This document shows positions 55,101-64,000 of a stretch of 64,000 nt of DNA, piece after piece (position 1 is the stretch's first letter; each line of letters opens with the position of its first letter). The translations under genes were made by a program, and so were the position numbers. Origin of the DNA: Xylocopa sonorina. Lineage: Eukaryota; Arthropoda; Insecta; Hymenoptera; Apidae. The stretch spans positions 3,485,001 to 3,549,000 of the forward strand of contig NC_135198.1 of the NCBI RefSeq assembly GCF_050948175.1. The letters run 5' to 3'. The notes beneath the pieces are model-generated. The model saw only the letters and a list, made by a program, of their open reading frames with translations. It was not told the origin of the DNA and did no database searches.

Positions 55101-56977
55101 GGATTGCATGGGGGTGGAAAGGGGATCGCAGATCGTCGCGGTATTCGACACCATAGGCAACGGTGCTGTCTTCGACGAGGACGGCGCGACGAGGTTCGTG
55201 TTCGAAAAGAATCTCGCTGGAATTTTTAATTACTGTCGCTCCCCAGACACCTACCGTTCAAGTTTCCAATTGTTTCTGCAGACTGTCTTACAATCAGATC
55301 GGTGGAATTTCGAGGGATAATCCTACGGGGATACCGTTTGTGTGGAAGTGGGACGATCGCGAGAAGAAATCGGCGACCAAGATCGTGCTCGTGGTAGGTG
55401 GCTAAAATCTTTCTCGATTCTACTAGAAATTAGCCAGAATAAGTGATCTTCTATAATATCCATAATAAGATCCATATATCTTCAGCAAATATAAAAATTT
55501 CAGAGGAAATACAAAATGAGTCGAGGAGAAAATAAAATGAAACATCTTTTTTATATAATTAAATAGATTTCTCTCGCGTATAGAAAAAAATGTAGAGAAA
55601 TCATTAAACGAAAGAAAATTCGCTAATTCAGATATTTCGTTTACAAAATTATCGTTCATTTCCTTCAATTACTCGCTAATTCTAAATTAATTCCGGCTGT
55701 TCAGGAAAAACCAGCAGCGCATCTGGAAAAGCTACTGTACCCGTCGACGAGGACGATATCGAAAAGGTAAAGTATCCGAGGGAATCCAAAAAGTTACAAT
55801 CAATCGATCCGATCGACGCTCGTGTTCGTCGTCATTGTTCAACGTTACGTGCGTCGAATGCGCGCAGTTCCGGAAGTCCCAAGGCGCTGACGTCGCCGGC
55901 TAGTTCGCGACATAAGGAGAAGAAGATCGAGCAGCAGAAACCTGTTATCCGGGAGTATAAAGAAGAAGAAGAAGAAGAAGAGGTCGAATCCGGGTACGTC
56001 GATGGAAAAAGTAGAGTAATTGTGTTTCAGCGAGGGTTTACTAATTACAACGGGTCTGCTCGCGGTACGCGAAACATTCATAATCGAGTTTTTCAATTAA
56101 TGCTATCCTCAAACTTGTCTTGGTACGGTGAACAGGAAATGGGTTAATGAGCATCGCGTGTAGAGCAATCAACCTAAATAAGTACGTGCTTAATTGTACG
56201 GAGAATTTAGAGCGGTCGAAATGTCTAGAGAGTGTCGTTATCAACCGGTTGTTTAAGTAGTAAACACTTAAACAATGTGTACAGGAAAAAGATGAAAATT
56301 CAATGGTTAGAAATTGAAAATGAAAGGAAATGCAAAATTGATCACATTTCAGACACGATACTCATCCGAACTACCCCCAAGACACCCACCATTTCAAAAC
56401 GATCTGCTTGAGGGTGAACCGTTATATCAGCCTGAGGATCCTCGATCGAAGTAACATTAATCTTCAGTTCTTCGCCGAAAAGAAGACTATAAAGTGACGT
56501 AGAATTAGACGGAATTTTATTTCAAGATCAATTTTATTCGATTCAGAAGCATTCAAATTATAATCGATTCCATTGTAGAATAGAGCTGGGCACGATTTTA
56601 AATTTGAAGAAGAAAATGAAGTCTTATTACGTGGACTCTAACCTGAAAGAGGGTGTGCTAAAGTAAGTAATCGTTTTATAATTATATAACGAATGAATAG
56701 ACAATTAAGTCTTTCGACATACTCCTTTGCTAACACATTCTAGAAATTAACTATAATTTTTTTAATATGAACTGATAGAAATATGTCTTCCTCTACTAGA
56801 TGCAAATTCGAAAGACTGCTATCTTCTCGGTTCAAGATGGACAACAGTATGCAAGACATAATCGAGGAATTCAAAAAAGTGAAAAGATCAGCCGGACAAC
56901 GCAAATTTATGATGGACAAATACAGACCATACTTACGTGACTGGTTAAAATCGGGAACCAGATGTCGTCCTCCATAA
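49102..56977 (+). CDS. ERICH6/FAM194-domain protein, 14 coding exons
   Basis: Exons: 49102-49229, 49475-49679, 49922-50108, 50320-50468, 51173-52121, 53219-53354, 54273-54418, 55067-55193, 55282-55393, 55705-55766, 55868-55993, 56353-56493, 56579-56662, 56800-56977. All introns are GT/AG and all 13 junctions keep the frame, giving 909 residues. Residues 1-223 are helical and cysteine-containing, with a CKFCG motif at 209-213. Residues 224-539 (exon 5) are a charged Arg/Glu/Asp/Lys low-complexity insert. From about 585 comes the FAM194-type domain: repeated DGS/NG turns (YNDGSTVLVN, FYPNGVAAI), then IVAVFDTIGNGAVFDEDG, LSYNQIGGI and FVWKWDD. Residues 734-775 are Ser/Lys-rich with seven Glu, followed by VNRYISLRIL and IELGTIL. 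Vertebrate ERICH6 proteins have this domain; their function is poorly known. An acceptor-like TTTCTTTAG directly before the start suggests an upstream, probably 5' UTR, exon. The donor of exon 8 (GTTCGT) is the weakest site. Confidence 0.85.
50469..51172 (+). other. Intron 4 of the ERICH6-like gene
   Basis: This 704-bp AT-rich intron runs from donor TGG|GTAAAC to acceptor CTGCCTACAG. It contains nothing recognisable. Confidence 0.7.
52122..53218 (+). other. Intron 5 of the ERICH6-like gene
   Basis: The intron runs from donor AGAC|GTAAGG to acceptor TACGTTGCAG. Within it, 52344-52697 is open on the plus strand for 117 codons and contains several donor-like words (GTAAGT, GTAAGA twice, GTAAGG). 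A cassette exon cannot be fitted in frame from the sites I tried, and direct joining of exons 5 and 6 keeps the frame, so it is treated as intronic. Confidence 0.6.
53355..54272 (+). other. Intron 6 of the ERICH6-like gene
   Basis: The intron runs from donor GATTG|GTATGC to acceptor CACTTTTTGCAG. It is AT-rich and nothing in it is recognised. Confidence 0.7.
54419..55066 (+). other. Intron 7 of the ERICH6-like gene
   Basis: The intron runs from donor AAAT|GTAATT to acceptor GATATTTCAAG. It is AT-rich. Without this splice, translation would stop two codons after the donor, which supports the junction. Confidence 0.7.
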
Positions 56978-57154
56978 TTGTAATCAATTTTCCTTCACTG
57001 ACGATACAATTATTTAAGAAAATGTAACCCCCAAAAAGTCTTGTTCCTCTGCCTGAAAAATTAAATATTTCTTACTTACCTTCTTACTTAAATACTTCTT
57101 CTTTTTACTTACCTGCATCGACAGAGTTCGCAGGAATACTTAAACAGTAATCGA

Positions 57155-57219
57155 AATAAATGAAACGTCGCGTGTCGAAGAGATAGAAGAACCGGAACAC
57201 AGGAGATTATATAAATAAA
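57155..57219 (+). promoter_or_regulatory. Candidate poly(A) signals of the ERICH6-like gene
   Basis: Two AATAAA hexamers, at 57155-57160 and 57214-57219, lie 178 and 237 bases after the stop codon on the plus strand. Either could direct 3' end formation. The hexamer is common in AT-rich DNA, so the choice is inferred from position only. Confidence 0.5.
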
Positions 57220-59130
57220 AATGAATATGTAATTAAAATAATTATGAAAGGATCAAATCTTGTCTTAGTGTATACATTTCTCGCGCCAGTGTAACAATGT
57301 ATACAACGTGAGTAACGCGCGCGCGCGTACATCCGCGTGCGCGCTCGCGATCATGCCCAATTGTATCTCTGCATCATACGTTACGTGTGGTACATACATG
57401 CGTACATTGCGTGTTCGTGCGCGTGCGGGCAGTGTGCTTAAGACACGTACTCTGTAACGCATTCCCCCCTAACACGGGGAATGTCTCGTTTCGAAAAACC
57501 TTAAACGCTAAGCGAACAAAGGGTTGTAAGGGGAGGAGGGCACAAGAAGGGACGAAGGATAAAAAGGATGGAAAGATGAGAGAGATAGAGAGACGTAGAA
57601 TAACTCCGCGTAGAATTTCGACAAATAAATTAGGGTTAGATCGATCGAATGATGTAGGATCGCGCGTAGTTAGAGACAAATATAACAAAGAGTAATAAAT
57701 AAGGCGTAACGAAGGATCAGGCGTCGACGTTCGATCACGCGGAACCCGTGCTGTCCGAGACGAGATGAGGTAAAACGAAGTTGGAAGAAGGAATACCATT
57801 TCGAAGTATACGAACATATATAAATAACCAAGTGTACGCAACACTTTGTGATCGAGGACGCGGTATCCGTGGGAAACCCGCGCGTCGCGAAGGGCCGTCT
57901 GACTACTGACTTATTTACAACGCCCCCCGTGACTGCTCTGGCGGTCATCGACGAACCTAATCCTCGTAGCGCGTCGCGACTCATTCCTTGCCACCTCGAT
58001 TCAGCTACCTTTCTATCCTTCCACTTTCCATCCCGTCAGCTCTGCTCGCGATCAGGACGCGCTACGAGGTCTGGCCTAACTTAAAACGATCCACGCTGCA
58101 GTACGTTCCGTAATTTCCGGGGTGAATACCTGTGGCATTCCCTGCGCAAGTGACATTCGAAGACGCTACGGACGGATGTTGAGAAGTTTCGAGTGAGCTA
58201 AACACGGAGATTTTCGTCAAACAGCCTCGGTGTATGCGTTACGATGTAATAGCAGAATGTTCCGAGGTCCTTTGGGTAATCCGTGACCATCCAACTGCTG
58301 CATACCCTCGCCAACTATACGCGCGTCTACAGTAGAATTCCACTTATTGAAACAAAATTTCAGGGAGAACTCAATTAACTGAATACGAGACATCATAAAC
58401 AGTAAGCAGATTCAGCGAAGATCTATGCAAATAAATGACATTCCACTGTGCGTCGTTTCGGCTACGAGGCTTCTAACAACGACCTCGAGAACTACCCCTA
58501 CAGATCGTCACAAGAAAGCCTACAATTGGACTCACGATTGGACTTGGAAAACCTTCCTACTACATCGCGATCATACCCCATGGCAGTGATAGGATAAATC
58601 GACGTAATCGTGACAGGTGGAACGTGCTTCAGCATCGTCGTCCTTGCGATTCTTTGATTCATCCTCCTTTCCTCTCTCCTGTAGAGCCGCGTATCTAGTG
58701 CGCTTATTTACACGGTACCCGAACATTCAGCCCGTTCCTCGACTCGAAGCAACCAGCTCGAACGAGCAGTACCACGCGTTCGACCGGAAGATCAGGATTT
58801 AACCCCCCGCGTTCGTCTGTCCGGATGAATAGAGAGACTCGCCGGACTCGAGAATATAGTAACACGTGCAACGGAACACTGTTCGAGTTGGTCCCAGAAA
58901 CGGCGAGCAGATTTTTACTCGATCCGCGCGGGTCTCCAGTGACCCAGTCACTTGGCTGGCCAGGTACCGTACTTCACGGGTTAGCTAAGTACAGAGGAAG
59001 AGGAGATGGATTCCAACGAAGAGAGACTGGAACGAACGTTGAGGGAAAACGGGGAGAATGTTCGAGGTGACATCCTCGAGGAATCGCTTTCTCTCGTTCT
59101 GCTTCGAGTTACTATCGTCGCCCCGCGACC
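57220..59130. other. Spacer between two convergent genes; probable 3' UTR of the dusky/miniature-like gene
   Basis: No coding exon is supported. It begins with an alternating CG/GC purine-pyrimidine stretch (about 57312-57350), then CpG-rich sequence. On the minus strand it follows the stop codon of the ZP-domain gene, so part is likely its 3' UTR. I did not find a convincing minus-strand AATAAA to mark the end. Confidence 0.45.
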
Positions 59131-61451
59131 TCAGTTGGCCACCTTGACGAACTCCGGATTGGGAACGGTGCAGTTGTCCGTTGCGTACGCGGGGTGAACG
59201 AAACCGCTGCCGGCTACGGCGTTCTTCCGGTCGACGGCGCGCACCCTGACGAACAAGAAGGCCGCGACTAGGGACGCGACGACGACCACGAGCAGGAGCA
59301 TCACGAGGCCACCGACGAAGCCTGGCAGGCTCATGCAGATCGTCTCGGGGTCAGTCGAGGCGCTGGCGTTCTGAATGACGACGGTGGTGTCGTTGCTCGA
59401 GTTCGTCGTGCCTAAGGCGAAGTTCACGTCGCCTGGAGCGACCACCTGGATAGTCCTCGATGTGTTCACGTCTGTCATCTCCTGGGCAGCTCGTTTGTAC
59501 AGGTGGCTCGGAACTAGGGTGACGGTTCGGTAGATGTTCTGGAAATTATTTTCAAGCATTGTGATTAGTCGATACGCTGTGTTGTTCTGTTTCATTTTGG
59601 AATGATAATATTGTAATAGAAATTAATATAAGTCGGTGGGAATTTAATTGTTAGGATAGAAGCCAGGTGTTACTTACGGAATCGTCGTCTTCCAAAAGTT
59701 CTTCGTCGTCGGATCTTCGCCTTCTGGCGCCCCTAAGCTCTGCTGGAAAACCTTCAACCGACCTCGGCCGACCTCCGAGGGTGGCCAGGTTGCCCTCCTT
59801 AGGCTTTTCCTTCACCGTGTGGTAGGCCCCTACTGGGTGGCCAGGAAGCGGTGGCGGAGGGAGGTGAATGTTGTCCTGTGGACTTTGCGGCGAGCTGCTG
59901 GCTGTCGCCTCGCCAGGCGTCGAACTCGGCGAGGAGGATGAAATCTGCGTCTGCGGGGCTGGTACTATTTCCGCCTTGTGCTCGCTATTTTAAAATAAAC
60001 GTTACGTAACATCAAATAACGCTGTTTTCCCCGTTCCACGATATAAATCGTACGCGCATGTAACATTAACAGAACGTTCACTCTTTATATTTCAAGTGAT
60101 TGCTCGCGAGTATTTTTCCCTAGAAACGCATCGACAATTTCAATATTAATTTCAATATCGCGAGCACGAGATTGGCCGGCAGTAAACACGCCTCGTTAAT
60201 TATTCGACGTCGCGTCGATTGGCAATACCGTATGCACGCTCGTCGAGTTCTACGCCGGATGTTTACCTGTACGATGGCGCTGGCTCGCTGGGATGTCGGG
60301 GATCACCAAACACCGGTGGCACGCCGTAGTCAGGTACTGGAGGCGCTCCGTACTCGGGACCAAGGTTTTGATGAACCGACGAGCTGATATCCTGGGTGAG
60401 ACCCGCTACTGGGACGCCGTAGTCAAGTCCAGGATGTCCGCATTTCGGCTCCGGACAGTTGTAACGGCAGACTTGTATCACGCACTGGAAGTGGACGTTC
60501 ATGCTGTCGGGGAACTTGAAGGCTTGGAAGTATGCGAAGCTGACCACTGACGCGCTTGTGCCGAAGTTCTTTATCTTCTGGAACCTGCGGACAACAGAGA
60601 ATCATATAAACAACAATAAATATATATAATATACCTGCAGTGCATGATAAATGATCTTATCATACACACCTGGACATAATCTTCGGCCTAACAACGCAAC
60701 CATACTGATCCACCAGCTGAATAGGCGCCCTCTTTCCATCGTGAGCAACGCAGTTCCTCACCAGCATGTCGAATTTATTCTCGTCGTCCTTGATAGCCAG
60801 AACCATGGTCATAGTCTGACCGATCTTGACTATCCCAGATACCTCACTGGCCCACGGTCCTTTGCCAACCTGTATCTGCATCCAACACTGCAGGTTGTCG
60901 CCCAAGAAGTTGGCGGTGACAGCGTGCAACATGTCCACTTGGAATGGTCTGAACGTCACCGCCTTCTCGTAGAAGTCGTACCAAGTGCAGCGCAGCTTCC
61001 TGGCCTGGTCCCAGACCTCCTGCACGTACGGGTCGTATTGGACGATTATAGTGTTCTCCACGTAGCTGCCGGATGGCGTCGGTGCACCGTAAGCCGCCGC
61101 GTTGTGGTTCGCGGACGAGCTCATCCCGCAGGAGTTGAGGAAGATCTCGAACGTGGCGCTCAGGTGGCCCGTGCCTGGCTTCAAGTGGACGCAGTGAGGG
61201 TCGGAATAGAAACCCTTGCTGAAGATCATGCCGTAAAACGGCCTGTCGAACTCGATGTTCACGCGCATATGCGTCTTCTCGCATTGCACCTGGAGATGCT
61301 TGATCTGCGGCGTGTCCGGCGACGCCAGGGGCCAATTCTCCTCGGCCCCGTGGGATGTTCCCGGTGGACCATACTGGGAGGGTGCGTAGATCGCTCTGTG
61401 TTCCAGGGGCAACGCGCTGCTGTCGACCAGTGTGTCATCGCAGTTTACCCT
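59131..61451 (-). CDS. Zona-pellucida-domain transmembrane protein, dusky/miniature/dusky-like family (5' partial)
   Basis: The four minus-strand exons, in coding order, are 61451-60670, 60584-60267, 59984-59678 and 59538-59131. All junctions are GT/AG and in frame, giving 604 residues. Residues about 52-309 form a ZP domain with conserved cysteines (QVQC, DPHC, LNSC, LRCTW, LQC, VRNC, YGC, FQC, QVCRYNC). It ends at NCPEPKC, as in insect dusky/miniature/dusky-like proteins. A Pro/Tyr/Gly-rich linker follows. RRRR at 454-457 before an acidic stretch is a furin-type site, where ZP proteins are cut to polymerise. N-glycosylation sequons occur at N494, N515, N518 and N526, a transmembrane helix at about 540-565 (GLVMLLLVVVVASLVAAFLF), and a cytoplasmic tail of about 40 residues ends PEFVKVAN. 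These proteins build apical extracellular matrix and shape wing cells and bristles. The signal peptide exon is missing: the frame opens after an acceptor (TTTCCTGCAG) with no start codon, so exon 1 lies further right or outside. Which of the three paralogues it is cannot be settled here. Confidence 0.93.
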
Positions 61452-64000
61452 CTGCAGGAAACGAGAAAAAGTTCGATTAGTATCTTTCGAGTGCGAGATA
61501 AGTATGAAACTATTTCTCAAGGAAATTAATATAAACGATATTCAGATTAGAAGAAACACTTTAACGTAATTTAAATAGAAATATGATTCAGATTGAAGCT
61601 TCAAAATGTTAGAGAACTCTATTATTCTGTTAACCACGTTATGATAGTAGAAAATAAGGGATCAGGGAATAAGCCTGAAACGAAATTATTTCGAGGATCG
61701 AGGAGAGCACGCACGTAGACGAGCTATGACGAAACCAGGCAAGACTAAAGGTGATCCCTGAAAAACCGAGAGCGGATACCTTTTAACGGAAATGAATAAC
61801 GCGCTCGACGGCGTACGAAGTGCCCTTTCCAACGCTCCGCACGTATGCGCGAGGGTAATTTAAAACTGGCCGCGTTTCGAAACCCGGCCATAAGTCATAA
61901 CGGCTAACCAACGAAGGAATATGTACGGACTCGCGAGACGGCGGGCACCGGAAAAACGTGGAACAGTTTGTCGCGGGCCAGGTTATCTGTCTATTCCTCC
62001 GCGTCTCGTTCTTTTAGCCCCGGTCCTAGGTTCCGTTCGGTTTACGACGTCCACGGAACGGCGTCGACCCTCCCTCCCCGTCCTGGCGTCACAATGAATG
62101 ACAATGAGCCAGATTCGAGCACCTCCGGCTCGTTTCACCGGCCACGGGAAAGAATCGAGCCGCATTCGGAATTCCGCGAACGTTTACCCGCCGTTGCAAC
62201 CTTTCACGGAATGCCAATCGAATACGGGTTACGGTGCTCGGGATTCCACGGACTTGCGCCGCGAATCGTACGGCTCAACCCGACCTTGAAGATCATCGAG
62301 ACGTACTCGATGGCTCTCGACTGTAACTGATCGATATTTGGGGTAGTCGACATCGAAGGAACAGCGGTAACCTTTACCCGTTTACTTGGAAGTTACACGT
62401 TCTAGGCAAAATAAAACACGGATATTCTATTTGTGTTCTGTCACGATTATTTTTTTCAATTTCAGCTTCTAACGTTCTAGACCGCGTTCGTGGTTGTCTC
62501 GTTCGTGTAATTAGTATAAAGGTTACGTCGGCGTGGAATGGAGGGAAGGTATTTGGCACATTCGCGCGAGAAAAATGAACGTTTGAACATTTGGCCCGCG
62601 GCTGGGTGGCGTTCGGCGCATTCGAAATGGCGGCGGGCCGGTGTTTAACGAACGCCAGTCACGGATCGAACCTGACACATACCGGCACCTATTACACGGG
62701 TCAGAATTTGTATTAATACGGGCAACCGGCTCGCTCGAGAGCGGCCGAAAACAAGAGTACTGTTATACAATTGACGTTCCTCGCGGCTCAAAATCGATCT
62801 CTCGACTGTGCGCGCACACGTCGCGGATGGCGAGAGTTCTGACCAACGCCCACAGATTTTACATTCCAGGTTAACCCGATTGACACGCGTACGTATCGGC
62901 CCCGGCCGCCGGATTATGCGGTGTAAATCAGCGCCCGCCGTGAATAATTTCACGCTTCGGACTTATTTACATTTCGATACGCGGTGATTAAATTGACGAG
63001 AAACATCGGACGGTAATGAGAACGGTACGCGTGCTACCAATTTCCAATATATTTACCGTTCGACCAAGTAAAAAAAAATTCCGTCGTCGATGCTCGAACG
63101 ATGAATAAAATGATATTTGAATATTAAAATCCGTAATTATTAATGAAAGCCGATATTCCAACAGAAATTGATTCCTAATTAAGAGAATATTTAGAAATTG
63201 ACGATTTATGTTGTGACCAGGTTGCGATAAAATTATCTTAAAGTGTCTAGCGCGCGAGATTGTTTTCAATCGGTTTAAAACGATTCCACTGTTAGCGGGG
63301 AATTCGTTCGGTCGAAATTTAATTGAAATTGCTTGGCAAGTTTGGGAGAAAACGGGTCACGAAGTGAGGAAGTTCCTCGTAAGCTATTATCTAATACAAA
63401 TACTCTCGAAAGCCGAACTATGAAGCCAACAATAATAATTACGAGGCGAATTCAAAGTTTGATTATGGATTCCTCTATTTTTCTACTTCACGAGTGAAAT
63501 TTAAAAAAGTCTTTACCTTTTGTAACAATTCCCTTAACGGTCATAATAATTTCATCTTCACATCGACGTAACGCATGAAATGAAATAAAATCTCGCTTGA
63601 AATATATTTTTTTACGAATAACGATTTATACACAGTGGTTTCTTTCTTCTTCTCGTTCGAATGAAAGGAACAATTAATTTTATCAATCCACCACTCAAGA
63701 GAATGAGTCTCTGGTTAACGACGATCGCAGACCGTGGATCGTTCGTCCTGTCACCGGGTAATTTATGGTTTCACCTTGTATAACAAACCACTGCAGTGAG
63801 ACGACAGGCACAAGATACCCGGTAGAAAAAGACGGTGCAATTTCGTAACGCTTTTGTAACAGGAACTCGCTGTAATTTGAGGAACCTGACTATGCTTGTA
63901 CAGTTACTTTCGACCGTGTCTATACGTGATGCTTTTTCGGGATTTTTCCTCCATTTTTTTCCCCTTGAACAAACACAGTGCCAGCCATCGAGATTCGTCG
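61452..64000. other. Probable intron of the dusky/miniature-like gene
   Basis: This stretch lies 5' of the first recognised ZP-protein exon on the minus strand and should be intron plus, possibly, an upstream coding exon. I searched for a short exon with a hydrophobic signal peptide ending in a phase-0 donor and did not find a convincing one. It starts with AT-rich sequence, has a CpG-rich block at 61750-62330 and 62560-62960, then is AT-rich again. Confidence 0.5.

Noticed and set aside
60651..61529. 292-codon plus-strand frame
   Set aside because: It is the antisense shadow of the ZP-domain exon on the minus strand, whose conserved cysteines and in-frame splice sites decide the coding strand.
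63754..63825. Inverted words (ACCGGGTA/TACCCGGT, TGGTTT/AAACCA, CCTGTC/GACAGG) suggesting a hairpin RNA or small element
   Set aside because: The three arm pairs are not nested in the right order to fold into one continuous hairpin, so a miRNA precursor or MITE is not supported.
1..64000. CRISPR arrays, bacterial operons, rRNA genes and intact tRNA genes
   Set aside because: None seen. The intron-rich genes and insect-type repeats identify eukaryotic nuclear DNA.

Overview
The window looks like genomic DNA from a hymenopteran insect, most likely a bee. Genes have many small exons with GT/AG introns and sit in long non-coding stretches that are AT-rich but rich in CpG. A short interstitial run of the insect telomere unit (CCTAA/TTAGG) and a tRNA-derived SINE-like element fit this. 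Three protein-coding loci can be supported; species and chromosome cannot be read from the sequence.

Layout. (1) About 1-26.4 kb is non-coding on present evidence. It probably includes the large first intron of a minus-strand gene whose first coding exon is at 26402-26528; that exon has a signal peptide and the start of a WIF domain and resembles the RYK/derailed/doughnut Wnt-receptor kinases. The stretch also holds a SINE-like tRNA relic (about 8.45-8.59 kb), a tandem repeat of about 78 bp (23.6-23.86 kb) and a 252-bp tandem duplication directly downstream of the RYK-like exon. (2) 26.55-49.1 kb is a long gene-poor interval between two divergent genes, with microsatellites, homopurine tracts, one interspersed-repeat candidate and a pair of related homeodomain-type sequence blocks 1 kb apart. 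(3) 49102-56977 on the plus strand is a 14-exon gene for an ERICH6/FAM194-domain protein. All 13 exon junctions keep the reading frame, giving a model of 909 residues. Exon 5 (949 bp) is a highly charged low-complexity insert. (4) 59131-61451 on the minus strand holds the last four coding exons of a zona-pellucida-domain membrane protein of the dusky/miniature/dusky-like family (604 residues; the 5' exon or exons with the signal peptide are not found). Genes 3 and 4 are tail to tail, about 2.15 kb apart.

The three genes have no evident shared pathway: a Wnt receptor, a ciliary/testis-type protein family of poorly known function, and an apical extracellular-matrix protein of the cuticle-forming epidermis. 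I found no previously undescribed multi-gene system. The most notable points are the in-frame charged giant exon of the ERICH6-like gene and the recent tandem duplication beside the RYK-like first exon.
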